64,000 nt of DNA from an uncultured Lachnoclostridium sp. (GTDB lineage Bacteria > Bacillota > Clostridia > Lachnospirales > Lachnospiraceae): contig CAOJBY010000021.1 in assembly GCA_948330435.1 (NCBI GenBank), forward strand, positions 3,662 to 67,661. Direction: 5' to 3'. The translations under genes were made by a program, and so were the position numbers. Shown piece after piece: positions 33,918-42,743 of this stretch; position 1 is the stretch's first letter, and each line of letters begins with the position of its first letter. A model generated the notes under the pieces. That model was not told the origin of the DNA and made no database searches. It was given only the letters and a program-made list of their open reading frames with translations.

Positions 33918-34586
33918 ATGTCACTTTTTGTAAACAAGGTTGTAGATGAACGGGGAACCTCCTATTCACTGACCACACCGGGCTATGGGGCCCTGGTAGC
34001 CATTATACTGATTTTACTGATACTCGCCTGTTACCTGACCGGAGAAAACAAGCGGATTCAGACCAAACCCCTGGTATTCGCTGCCGTAGCCATGGCATTA
34101 GGCATGATCACCTCATTTTTGAAACTGTTTGAAGCTCCCATGGGCGGATCCGTCACCCTCTTTTCCATGCTGTTCATCTGCTGCATCGGATACTGGTACG
34201 GCCTTCGCACCGGACTTATCACCGGCTTTGCCTACGGCCTGCTGCAGCTTATCTCCGACCCCTACATCATCAGCCTGCCCCAAATGATCACAGATTATCT
34301 CCTGGCTTTCGGTGCCCTCGGCCTGTCCGGACTATTCAGCAACAAGAAAAACGGTCTCATCAAAGGCTACATCGCAGGCGTACTGGGCCGCTACTTTTTT
34401 GCTTTCCTATCTGGCCTGATTTTCTTCGCCTCCTACGCAGAAGGTTCCGGAATGAGCGCCCCCGTCTATTCCCTTGCCTACAACGGAAGCTACTTAGGAT
34501 GCGAAGCCGCCATGACGCTCATCGTCCTTGCTGTCCCTGCTGTAAACAAAGCTTTTGCCCGGGTAAAACAGATGGCGATTGCCTAA
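33918..34586 (+). CDS. thiT: Thiamine ECF transporter substrate-binding subunit ThiT
   Basis: The 222-residue S-component has about six membrane helices and the thiamine-pocket region (GYWYGLRTGLITGFAYGLLQ, LISDPYIISLPQMITDYLLA). It brings thiamine in with a shared ECF energising module encoded elsewhere. The N-terminus is slightly extended by a VVDERGTSYSLTTPGYG segment before the first helix. The TPP riboswitch upstream confirms the assignment. Confidence 0.95.
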   Translation: MSLFVNKVVDERGTSYSLTTPGYGALVAIILILLILACYLTGENKRIQTKPLVFAAVAMALGMITSFLKLFEAPMGGSVTLFSMLFICCIGYWYGLRTGLITGFAYGLLQLISDPYIISLPQMITDYLLAFGALGLSGLFSNKKNGLIKGYIAGVLGRYFFAFLSGLIFFASYAEGSGMSAPVYSLAYNGSYLGCEAAMTLIVLAVPAVNKAFARVKQMAIA

Positions 34587-34615
34587 AACAAAAAATCAAA
34601 AAATTTAGAAAACCA

Positions 34616-34752
34616 GGGACTGCCACAAAATAGGCCCTCCGGCCTTTCCGATATCCAGTGTACGCCTTTTCGAGACATGTGTATGCTCTTGTAACGAGAA
34701 ATTGCGTACTCAGGATATGGAAAAGTCGGAGAGCCTATTTTGCAGCAGTCCC
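34616..34752. repeat. Long palindromic element E3 between thiT and argS
   Basis: Arms of about 49 bp are nearly complementary (GGGACTGC, AAAATAGGC, CTCCG, TTTCC, ATATCC, GTACGC in order), with a further imperfect TTTTCGAG/CGAGAAA hairpin inside. The motif TTTCCGATATCCAGTGTACG resembles the core of E1 and E2. It could terminate both converging genes. Confidence 0.85.
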
Positions 34753-34771
34753 ATCCGCCTTTAACACCTGA

Positions 34772-36538
34772 TTACATCCTCTCCGGAGCCTCAAACCCCA
34801 GAATATCAATGCAGGTCTCCAGCACTTTTTTCGTCAGCATCAAAACTGCCACCAAGTTATCACGAATTCCTTCATCCTCTTCTCCAAGAATCTTCGTCTC
34901 ATGATAAAACTTATTAAAAGCATTGGCCAACTCATAAATATAAGCACAAATCTTATGAGGTGCTACCTCTTCAAAGGCATTCCAGACAGCCCCATTAAAC
35001 CTGGCCAGCAAAAGCATCAGCACTTTTTGCGTCTCATTTCTGGGTTTGCCAATCACACAGGATGCCGGATCCTTTCCCAACGCCTGATACTTATTCAAAA
35101 TAGACTTAATCCGCACAATCGTGTACAGAATATAAGGCCCCGTATTCCCCTCAAAAGAAGTAAAGCGATCTACATCAAATACATAATCTTTAGAAGCCTG
35201 ATTAGATAAATCCCCATACTTAATAGCAGAAAGCCCTACTATCCGGGCTGTCTCTTTTGCTTCCTCTTCCCCAATCTCCGAATTGCCGACAATCTTCCCA
35301 TACATTTCCTGATTGATATCAGCAATCAGATTCTCCAGACGCATCACACCTCCCTCACGGGTCTTAAAAGGCTTGCCGTCCCTGCCATTCATAGTACCAA
35401 AGCCCAGGAACTTCAGTTCGGTCTCACTCTCCACCAGTCCTGTCTTCCGGGCACAACGGAACACCTGAACAAAATGCATTTCCTGACGCTTATCCACCAC
35501 ATAAATAATCTCATCCGGATGGTACAGCTTCATCCGATCTACAATCGTAGCAAGATCTGTAGTTGTATACAGGGAAGCCCCATCTGATTTCAAAATCATA
35601 CAGGGGGGAACCTCTTTCGTATCTCCGTCTTCTTCCACATCTACCACCAAAGCACCCTCGCTCTCATAAGCATAGCCCTTGCCTTTCAGCATAGCTACCA
35701 GTTCGGGAATATAGGGCTGTGCATCCGACTCACCTTTCCACAGATCAAATTCCACTTTCAGATTGGCATAATTTTTCTTCAAATCCGCCACAGACACATC
35801 CAAAATATGCCGCAAAATAGCCCGATATCCTCTGTGTCCATGCTGAACCAGATAAGTAGCCTCCATTGCCTCTTCTTTGTAGGACTCATCCTCCTTGGAA
35901 CGGGCACTGGCTGTAGGATAGATCTCCTCCAGTTCCGAGATCGTAAAAGGAGCCTCCGTCGGATAATCCCCTGTATAGCTTTCGTCAAAATAGGGCAGTT
36001 CTGGCTTTCTTTGCTTTAATTCTGTGATAATCAATCCCATCTGCAGACCCCAGTCACCCAGATGAATATCACCAATCACCTTATGTCCCACAAAGCGGCC
36101 CAGCCGTTTTACACTCTCACCAATGATAGCAGAACGCAGATGCCCCACATGAAGAGGCTTTGCCACATTCGGACCACCGTAGTCAATGATGATCGTCCGG
36201 GGATTTTCCGTCTTGTCACAACCAAGCCGCTCGTCCTCTGTCATTTTCCTGAGATATTCCTGCACATAGGCATTGCTTACCTTCAGATTAATAAATCCAG
36301 GCCTGACCGCCAGGGCTTCCGCAAACACAGAACTTTTCCCAAGCTTCTCCACAACCTTGTCCGCAATCTGAATGGGTGCACAGTGATATTCCTTAGCTGC
36401 AGCCAGACACCCATTACACTGATATTCACAGAGATCCGGCCGATTAGAAAGGGTGACCTTTCCATATTCGCCCTTATAATCACAGGCTTCAAATGCCCGC
36501 ACAACCTCCTCTGTAATAAGATCCAATAATTTTTTCAT
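34772..36538 (-). CDS. argS: Arginyl-tRNA synthetase
   Basis: The 588-residue enzyme has the N-terminal additional domain, the class I signature HVGHLRSAIIGESVKRL (HxGH type) near residue 130, GDWGLQMGLI, a Rossmann core without a canonical KMSK (as usual for ArgRS) and the C-terminal DALR anticodon-binding domain (YANAFNKFYHETKIL). GAGGAG stands 12 nt before the ATG. The fructokinase gene ends 38 nt upstream and the two are probably cotranscribed. Confidence 0.96.
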   Translation of the reverse strand: MKKLLDLITEEVVRAFEACDYKGEYGKVTLSNRPDLCEYQCNGCLAAAKEYHCAPIQIADKVVEKLGKSSVFAEALAVRPGFINLKVSNAYVQEYLRKMTEDERLGCDKTENPRTIIIDYGGPNVAKPLHVGHLRSAIIGESVKRLGRFVGHKVIGDIHLGDWGLQMGLIITELKQRKPELPYFDESYTGDYPTEAPFTISELEEIYPTASARSKEDESYKEEAMEATYLVQHGHRGYRAILRHILDVSVADLKKNYANLKVEFDLWKGESDAQPYIPELVAMLKGKGYAYESEGALVVDVEEDGDTKEVPPCMILKSDGASLYTTTDLATIVDRMKLYHPDEIIYVVDKRQEMHFVQVFRCARKTGLVESETELKFLGFGTMNGRDGKPFKTREGGVMRLENLIADINQEMYGKIVGNSEIGEEEAKETARIVGLSAIKYGDLSNQASKDYVFDVDRFTSFEGNTGPYILYTIVRIKSILNKYQALGKDPASCVIGKPRNETQKVLMLLLARFNGAVWNAFEEVAPHKICAYIYELANAFNKFYHETKILGEEDEGIRDNLVAVLMLTKKVLETCIDILGFEAPERM

Positions 36539-36576
36539 AGTTTTCGAGTTCTCCTCTGTTTTGCTGTCTTATACTT

Positions 36577-37542
36577 CTACCCCTTAGCAAGCAACGACTT
36601 CACTTCCTCCATGGTTGGCATTACCCGCAAAGCACCCTTACGAGTTGTGATAATAGAAGCAGCGGCATTGGCAAAAGTCAGCATACTTCCAAGATCTTCT
36701 TCCGTCAAAGACTCCAATTCATGATCAAGAATATAATTTAACATACTTGCACAGAAAGTATCTCCGGCTCCGGTTGTCTCAATGGTATTTGGCTGAGCAA
36801 ATCCGGCTTTCTCTACAGAGATATCCCCATGATAAGCCTTACTTCCTTTCTTACCCATTGTAATGCAGATCAAAGGAATATTAAAACGATTCTGTACTGC
36901 TTCAACACCCCGATCCAGGCTTCTCTCCCCGGTGATAAACTCCAACTCCTCCTCAGACATTTTTACCGCTGAACATTTTGAAAGTCCAAACCAAATCTGT
37001 TCCTTGGCATCCTGGAGATTATTCCACAGAGGCGGCCGCAGATTGGGATCGAAAGTTACCATAATGCCATGCTTCTTGGCATACTCCAAAGCTCTCTGTG
37101 TAGCACTGCGTACCGGCTCATCTGTTAATGACAGCGTTCCAAAATGAAAGATGCGGCTCTTTGCAATCATCTCTTCCTGAACCTCTTCTGCCGTCAGCAT
37201 CATATCCGCTCCCGGCTTCCGATAGAAAGAAAAATCTCGATCTCCGTCCTCTGCCGTGTGTACAAAAGCAAGTGTTGTATGCACCACTTTATCCAACAAT
37301 AGATTGTCTGTGCCAATTCCAAGTTCCACCAACGTGCTTTTTAAGGTTCTTCCAAACTGATCATCCCCCACTTTCCCGATAAAACTTGTCTTCTTACCCA
37401 GATTATTCAGCATGGCAAGCACATTGCAGGGTGCTCCGCCAGGATTCGCCTCAAGCAGGGGATTCCCCTGGCTGCTGGTTCCATTCTCCGTAAAATCAAT
37501 CAACAATTCTCCAATGGCTGTAACATCATATAGCTTCTCCAT
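36577..37542 (-). CDS. scrK: PfkB-family fructokinase
   Basis: The 321 residues carry the PfkB signatures GGAPCNVLAMLNNLGKKTSF near 31 and ETTGAGDTFCASMLNYILDH near 249. The N-terminal VTAIGELLIDF and FDPNLRPPLW regions are typical of bacterial fructokinases. It would phosphorylate fructose to fructose 6-phosphate. GGAGG lies 5 nt before the ATG and a promoter at 37609-37637. No sucrose or fructose uptake genes are adjacent, so the symbol is tentative. Confidence 0.88.
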   Translation of the reverse strand: MEKLYDVTAIGELLIDFTENGTSSQGNPLLEANPGGAPCNVLAMLNNLGKKTSFIGKVGDDQFGRTLKSTLVELGIGTDNLLLDKVVHTTLAFVHTAEDGDRDFSFYRKPGADMMLTAEEVQEEMIAKSRIFHFGTLSLTDEPVRSATQRALEYAKKHGIMVTFDPNLRPPLWNNLQDAKEQIWFGLSKCSAVKMSEEELEFITGERSLDRGVEAVQNRFNIPLICITMGKKGSKAYHGDISVEKAGFAQPNTIETTGAGDTFCASMLNYILDHELESLTEEDLGSMLTFANAAASIITTRKGALRVMPTMEEVKSLLAKG

Positions 37543-37608
37543 TTTCCTCCATCCTTTCCCCTTAATAATTGTTTACTTCAGTAACCCTTTACTTTGGAGT
37601 CCAAAATA

Positions 37609-37637
37609 ATTATAATCAAATCAGTTATTGCTGTCTA
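37609..37637 (-). promoter_or_regulatory. Promoter of the fructokinase-argS unit
   Basis: TAGACA, 17-nt spacer and TATAAT on the minus strand, 67 nt before the start. Confidence 0.72.
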
Positions 37638-37705
37638 CATTATATGTAATATAAAGGGAAAAAGCAAACCTTTTTGCAAGGCAGCCTGAAATAGTAGGAG
37701 GACTT

Positions 37706-38458
37706 ATGAAACTGATATCTTGGAACGTGAATGGCTTACGTGCCTGCGTAGGTAAAAATTTTATGGAGGATTTTGAGAAGCTTGATGCAGATATTTTCTG
37801 TCTGCAAGAGACAAAGCTTCAGGCAGGACAGATCGCTCTGGACCTGCCAGGCTACCATCAATATTGGAATTATGCAGAGAAAAAAGGCTACAGCGGAACG
37901 GCTGTCTTTACCAGGACGGAGCCTTTATCCGTCTCCTATGGCATTGGTGTGGAAGAACACGATCATGAGGGCCGGGTGATTACTCTGGAATATGAGGACT
38001 TTTATCTTGTGACAGTCTACACTCCCAACTCCCAGGACGGCCTTGCAAGGCTTGACTACCGTATGAAATGGGAGGATGATTTTCTCCATTATATTCAAAC
38101 ACTGGATGAAAAGAAACCCGTCATCTACTGCGGCGATCTGAATGTAGCCCACAAAGAGATCGATCTGAAAAATCCAAAAACCAACCAAAAAAATGCCGGC
38201 TTTACCGACGAAGAACGGGGAAAAATGACCCATGTGCTGGAATCCGGTTTTGTAGATACTTTCCGTTATTTTTATCCGGATCAGGAAGACATCTATTCCT
38301 GGTGGTCCTACCGTTTCCGTGCGAGAGAGAAAAATGCCGGATGGCGGATTGATTACTTCATTGTGTCCGAACGGCTAACCGGGCGTCTTGAAGATGCCGG
38401 GATTCACACAGAGATTTTCGGTTCGGACCATTGTCCCATAGAACTTTTATTGAAGTAA
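37706..38458 (+). CDS. xth: Exodeoxyribonuclease III
   Basis: The 250 residues match the ExoIII/AP-endonuclease fold: MKLISWNVNGLRAC, CLQETKLQAGQ with the metal-binding Glu, YCGDLNVAH, and the C-terminal SDHCPIEL catalytic His. It repairs abasic sites and trims 3' ends. TAGGAGG precedes the ATG. It diverges from the fructokinase gene with closely packed promoters. Confidence 0.95.
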   Translation: MKLISWNVNGLRACVGKNFMEDFEKLDADIFCLQETKLQAGQIALDLPGYHQYWNYAEKKGYSGTAVFTRTEPLSVSYGIGVEEHDHEGRVITLEYEDFYLVTVYTPNSQDGLARLDYRMKWEDDFLHYIQTLDEKKPVIYCGDLNVAHKEIDLKNPKTNQKNAGFTDEERGKMTHVLESGFVDTFRYFYPDQEDIYSWWSYRFRAREKNAGWRIDYFIVSERLTGRLEDAGIHTEIFGSDHCPIELLLK

Positions 38459-38510
38459 ATCCTTGATTCCCTTTCCGTACAATAGTATAATTTTTAAATA
38501 AAATGCTCCG

Positions 38511-38540
38511 CAACTCCGCTTCTGTTTTGTGGAGCATTTC
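38511..38540 (+). terminator. Terminator of xth
   Basis: AAATGCTCC pairs with GGAGCATTT around a loop, just before the ribosome binding site of the next gene; the T tail is short, so read-through is possible. Confidence 0.6.
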
Positions 38541-38560
38541 ACTGAGGAGGTTTAATACCT

Positions 38561-39919
38561 ATGAAACGAAAATCGCAAATCAGTGTGGTGATTCTCACAC
38601 TGGCAGTTATACTCTTTTTTGGTATCATAGCCGGGGGACGTATGATGTGTCTGATAGCCGGAGCATCTGAAATAACAGGCGATACATCTCTGGAACAGGC
38701 AAAGAACACTTACATATCCTATCCGGTCACTCATCCCGTGGCTTCTTATCCGGAAGAATACTATTCCGGAGATCCCGACCGTGTCAGACGGATGGCTTAC
38801 CTTATCTATGATGTAGAACGGCAAACTTTTTTAAAGATCGTGGTATCTGAGCAAAACACCGGCGATTTTGACCGGCTTCTTCGATCTGCGAATATGTCGG
38901 AGGAGGTAAAAGAATCCTGGGGCGATCAGCTTGACTCCCAGTTCACTCCCGCCACCATAACCGGTTCTCTCTCTCTGATTGAAGATGCAGATGCCATGAA
39001 TACGCTTTTTGATACCGTGATGGGTGCAGATTTCCAGGGGACTGAGGAAATCCGCATGGCGGCCGTGGCACAATCAAGCTGGTATGTGCTGGAGGACGGT
39101 TACATTCAGGGGCTTCCCACCTGGCATCTTATCATTTGCATGGTTGTCGTGGGACTGAATCTGTTGTTCCTGCTGATTGCACTTATGGCCCTTATTCGGA
39201 AAGGTCCCGGTAAGAACTTTCTTCCGGAGGATTCCGGAAGCTCTACCGCCCTGTTTCTTAAGAGTCAGCTTTCCTGGCTGGAACCCTGGTGCAAAAAAGG
39301 AAGTGCCAGACGGATACGGACAGCTTTTCTGGTTGTAATTGGAGTTCCTGTGGCCCTCACAGTTCTCGGTTTTTATGTGGGAGGTACCCCCTTAGAGATT
39401 ATGACCTGCCATCTGGCTCTCGGCCTTGGACTGGGCGAATTCTATAGCGTTCCCTTGCTTCTTGGTGTGGGCCTGGCCTTTGAACCCTATAAGATTCTTA
39501 AGAATTATGCCAGAGCCTTTGAAAAGCTTTATCCCATTCAGTCGGAACAAGAAACCATTTTCCAAAACCTGCTGGAAGCAGATGATTCCTGGTATGTTCG
39601 GGAACAGGGAAAGGAAGATTGCACCTGTGCAGTGCTGGGGGAACGCTACTGGACGGTCCTTGGAGGAACCGGCAGCGTTACCCTGGTAGACAGCAGCCGT
39701 ATAGGAAAAATGTACTCCGAGACAGTATCCGGCCAGATACGTACCGGAAAAGTACGCTACAATTACACCAGCTATGTAGTTTACATTCATTATCAGGGTG
39801 ACGAAGAAAAGAGACATGCCAACGTACAGTTTGCCTTTCACTCAGAGGGTGCTTCCGGCCACTTTCTCACACTGGCCCGAAAACGTCTGGGAGATCGGGC
39901 ACAGGCCGTTATGCAATAG
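38561..39919 (+). CDS. Unknown membrane protein, first of a paralogous pair
   Basis: The 452 residues have an N-terminal membrane helix (10-33), an extracytoplasmic domain to about 185 (YISYPVTHPVASYPEEYYSG, a TGSL...IEDADAMN segment), a second helix at about 187-210, then in this copy two more hydrophobic stretches near 255-275 and 285-315, and a soluble C-terminal beta-rich domain (TCAVLGERYWTVLGGTGSVT). GAGGAGG precedes the ATG. The next gene has the same plan. The family is not one whose function I know; it may belong to a DUF of Firmicute membrane proteins. Confidence 0.7.
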   Translation: MKRKSQISVVILTLAVILFFGIIAGGRMMCLIAGASEITGDTSLEQAKNTYISYPVTHPVASYPEEYYSGDPDRVRRMAYLIYDVERQTFLKIVVSEQNTGDFDRLLRSANMSEEVKESWGDQLDSQFTPATITGSLSLIEDADAMNTLFDTVMGADFQGTEEIRMAAVAQSSWYVLEDGYIQGLPTWHLIICMVVVGLNLLFLLIALMALIRKGPGKNFLPEDSGSSTALFLKSQLSWLEPWCKKGSARRIRTAFLVVIGVPVALTVLGFYVGGTPLEIMTCHLALGLGLGEFYSVPLLLGVGLAFEPYKILKNYARAFEKLYPIQSEQETIFQNLLEADDSWYVREQGKEDCTCAVLGERYWTVLGGTGSVTLVDSSRIGKMYSETVSGQIRTGKVRYNYTSYVVYIHYQGDEEKRHANVQFAFHSEGASGHFLTLARKRLGDRAQAVMQ

Positions 39920-39948
39920 TTTGTGGAACTTTAATCAGGAGGAACGAT

Positions 39949-41001
39949 ATGTTAAAGAAATTACGTATAGGACAAATTATGGATTCCCTTTGGCTGATTT
40001 TGCTTTTAGGCCTTTTGAGCTGTGTTATGCTTTGGAATGTAGGTTTTTCCAGCATAACTGCTCTTATGGGAACAAAACCCTTGACTGCCAACGATGATCT
40101 CTCAGATATGGTAGGAAAGTATGTATCCTGGGAGGTAAAATATCCGGTTGATGAATATATGGAAACTACCAAGACCACAAAGGTCAACGGTGTATCCACA
40201 GGAACCAAGAAAGACCGTTCCTCATGGCTTGTATTAGACGAAGATCGAAGCATCTGTCTCTCCATCGAGGTTCCCAACAAACGCTATGATGAGATGGTTG
40301 AGCAGTCAGATGAATTCTGGGACAATCTGGATAACGATACGTATCTGCCCTCAACGGGTGTAACAGTCTCAGGAACTTTGGAGATCCTGGAGGGCGAGGA
40401 TCTTGACTATTTTGAATCTGCCATGGACTACTATATAGGTTCCTATTCAGAGCCTATTGTATATCATATTAGCGATGGCAGAATCCACGGAGAAACTCTC
40501 ACGAACATTTATGGTCTTACTGCGATTGGTGTCCTATTGCTTCTGTTAGCCCTTTTAGCTCTTGTGAAAACCTTGAAAGACTCTGCCAAAAAGCTGACAA
40601 AGGAATATTTAGCCGCCAATCCCTCTGTTACCATGGATGCTCTGGAAAAGGATTTCGCATCTGCCCAGCAAAAAGGCAAGGTCTTTATCGGGCGGAAATG
40701 GAGCTTTAGTGCCAAGCTGGATAAGCTGATTCTGGATAACAGTCAGATTATCTGGGTACATACCGGATCCATGCGAAGCGGACGAAGTGTCAACTTTTAT
40801 GTGTGGTGGGAGATGCTGGACGGCAGTACCCACCAGGTATCTATGTCCTCTGAAAAGAAATGTACGGAGGTTATGGAAAGCTACGACCAGTTCTCCCATA
40901 TTCTCACAGGGAACAGCTCCGAATATGCTTACCTGCTTCAAAGTGACCGGGAGACTCTTCTGGATATAAAATACCGAGGACAAATGACAAATATCTCATG
41001 A
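39949..41001 (+). CDS. Unknown membrane protein, second of a paralogous pair
   Basis: The 350 residues repeat the plan of the preceding protein without its extra central helices: helix at about 12-38, an external domain (YVSWEVKYPVDEYMETTKTT, VSGTLEILEGEDLDYFESAM), helix at about 185-205, and a C-terminal cytoplasmic domain (KVFIGRKWSFSAKLDKLILD, IIWVHTGSMRSGRSVNFYVW). AGGAGG lies 7 nt before the ATG and 29 nt separate the two genes, which form an operon. Confidence 0.7.
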   Translation: MLKKLRIGQIMDSLWLILLLGLLSCVMLWNVGFSSITALMGTKPLTANDDLSDMVGKYVSWEVKYPVDEYMETTKTTKVNGVSTGTKKDRSSWLVLDEDRSICLSIEVPNKRYDEMVEQSDEFWDNLDNDTYLPSTGVTVSGTLEILEGEDLDYFESAMDYYIGSYSEPIVYHISDGRIHGETLTNIYGLTAIGVLLLLLALLALVKTLKDSAKKLTKEYLAANPSVTMDALEKDFASAQQKGKVFIGRKWSFSAKLDKLILDNSQIIWVHTGSMRSGRSVNFYVWWEMLDGSTHQVSMSSEKKCTEVMESYDQFSHILTGNSSEYAYLLQSDRETLLDIKYRGQMTNIS

Positions 41002-41040
41002 AATTAGGTGAATATTTGGCTTAAGTCACTTTATGATTTT

Positions 41041-41080
41041 AAAAGGGAGATGTGTATCCCTTAGATACATACCTCCCTTT
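41041..41080 (+). terminator. Terminator of the membrane protein pair
   Basis: AAAAGGGAG with CTCCCTTT and inner GTATC/GATAC make a long stem ending in TTTACTTTTC. Confidence 0.8.
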
Positions 41081-41164
41081 ACTTTTCATCAAGGATTTAC
41101 TCTGTCATAAAAAGCTTCCTGGAATTTATCTTGACTATATTCCGGGAACAGCTCCACATTTCGT

Positions 41165-42031
41165 TTATATTTCCCAGTATTTTTCCAGATATTCTTTCGC
41201 TGACTCAGAAGATAGGGAGAACTTTTCCATCAGTTTAAAAGAGACAGCTTCTCTTAGCATATTATTTTCCCGGCAGATTTCTATAAAAGCCTTGATTCCC
41301 TGTTCTACTCCTTCTTTTCTGCCCTCTTCTCTGCCTTCCTTTCGCCCCTCTTCTCTGCCTTCCTCCAACCCCTTCTTCAAATTATAATTCATCAGGTAGG
41401 AATGATCCCGAATGGCTTTCTCCCTGGCCTCATATTCCAGGCGTTTCAAGTCATCCGCACTGATTTCCGTTAGTCTTTCATATGCTCTTTCAATATAAGA
41501 GCTTCCTTCTGCCGCCATCTCAAACTCCTCCTTCTTTTCCGCCCTGAAAAAGTTGGCCCACTTCAGCAGCTCTGTCTGTGGATATTCTCGTTTTGCAAGC
41601 TTTGGAAGCTCCAGGATATGGATCTCCAGCTTATCCGTATACATTCTGCGTCTGGTATCCTCCCAGAGATAAAAACGAGAATAATATTCCTCATCTTCCT
41701 CAAAAAGAAGAAAGTCCAAAATCCCTACATGAATGCATTTGGGAAGCACATCATAGCTCTGTCCCTTTTGAATCGCCCCTGCATACATCTTAGCCAGATA
41801 AAATGCGGAACGCTCAGGCCACAATGGAAACGATGCAAGCTGAATTTCCAGATCCAACTGGCCTATTTCCTCCTGATTTTTTTGCTCTAATGTACTTTCC
41901 TTCCCTTTTGCTTGGCTTCTGACGAATACCCTGACATCCAGAATCCCCTGTTTATCCTCCTCATCCTCCATCAATTCCTTAAAACAGAAATCCACCTTTG
42001 GTTTCATTAAAAATGCATGTTCATTACTCAA
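41165..42031 (-). CDS. Rpn-type PD-(D/E)XK nuclease (transposase family), with an internal deletion
   Basis: The 288 residues start with the family head (MKPKVDFCFKELMED) and continue DKQGILDVRV, LDLEIQLASFPLWPERSAFY, the YDVLPKCIHVGILDF strand and the C-terminal ISADDLKRLEYEAREKAIRD. Between KELMED and DKQGILDVRV relatives carry about 35-40 more residues, so a short in-frame loss is likely. EGREEGRKEG repeats stand near the C-terminus. The start is a TTG nine nt after AAGGAG. Acidic residues of the active site remain, so it may be active or decaying. These proteins promote RecA-independent recombination. Confidence 0.72.
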   Translation of the reverse strand: MSNEHAFLMKPKVDFCFKELMEDEEDKQGILDVRVFVRSQAKGKESTLEQKNQEEIGQLDLEIQLASFPLWPERSAFYLAKMYAGAIQKGQSYDVLPKCIHVGILDFLLFEEDEEYYSRFYLWEDTRRRMYTDKLEIHILELPKLAKREYPQTELLKWANFFRAEKKEEFEMAAEGSSYIERAYERLTEISADDLKRLEYEAREKAIRDHSYLMNYNLKKGLEEGREEGRKEGREEGRKEGVEQGIKAFIEICRENNMLREAVSFKLMEKFSLSSESAKEYLEKYWEI

Positions 42032-42264
42032 TACTGTGTTCTCCTTTCCTGTAAAATATTTCCAAAAGAAAGATAAGAACACCGGTAAATTTGCTTTTAT
42101 TATAAAGGATTTCCCTATCTGATACAATATCTTTCTTTCAAATCTCGTTTTCATCTCATGGATTTTTCCGACAGAAATGTCCGAACAATGCTTAGATTCT
42201 TTTGATGGAATCAGTATACACGAAATGCGTGTAAAAGACAACTCAATTTTTATAAATATTTGAT

Positions 42265-42301
42265 AAAAAACGTGTAAGCTTTTCCGCCATTTGCTTACAC
42301 G
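42265..42301 (-). terminator. Terminator of the DUF815 operon
   Basis: CGTGTAAGC/GCTTACACG (9 bp) followed on the minus strand by TTTTTTATC. The rest of 42032-42308 shows nothing recognisable. Confidence 0.85.
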
Positions 42302-42308
42302 CTTTATT

Positions 42309-42743
42309 CTACATATCTATCTTATTTTGTAGCAGCCTTTTCCAATATCCATCCGGCAGCCAGGTCTTGATTCCGTTCTGCGGAAGCCGTATTTTTCCAT
42401 TAACCAAATCCGCCTGAATTTTTCTATGTACCAATCCCATATCACTAACCTCGATTTGATCTGGATAAAAACCCGTTCTGCTTATATTCTCCCAATGATC
42501 TATTTTTTTCATAAAGTATTCTTCGAGACTTTTTACCAGAGCTTCATAATCCGCATACTTTATAAAATACGTAATACCACCCTCATCACAGCCGTATGTT
42601 TCAAATTCCACTCGTATAACACCGTCCGGCATAACCGTTACCGTCCTTACATATCCCGGATATTCCTGCGGAATGCTTCGATCAACAATCACAGACCTGC
42701 TCCTGCTCATTTCTATATAACGCAGCAAATCACCAACTTCCAA
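42309..42743 (-). CDS. Unknown 144-residue protein coupled to the DUF815 ATPase
   Basis: The frame begins with TTG directly after the ATPase stop, with GGGGGG 6-7 nt before it in the ATPase end. The protein has no signal peptide or membrane helix; it alternates strands and helices (RTVTVMPDGVIRVEFETYGC, ADYEALVKSLEEYFMKKIDH) and ends in a basic part. The strict junction and terminator after it show it is the last gene of the ATPase operon. Function not recognised. Confidence 0.65.
   Translation of the reverse strand: MEVGDLLRYIEMSRSRSVIVDRSIPQEYPGYVRTVTVMPDGVIRVEFETYGCDEGGITYFIKYADYEALVKSLEEYFMKKIDHWENISRTGFYPDQIEVSDMGLVHRKIQADLVNGKIRLPQNGIKTWLPDGYWKRLLQNKIDM

Noticed and set aside
41290..41380. 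Short repeats in the Rpn-type gene as a separate repeat element
   Set aside because: They encode the EGREEGRKEG stretch common at the C-terminus of this family.
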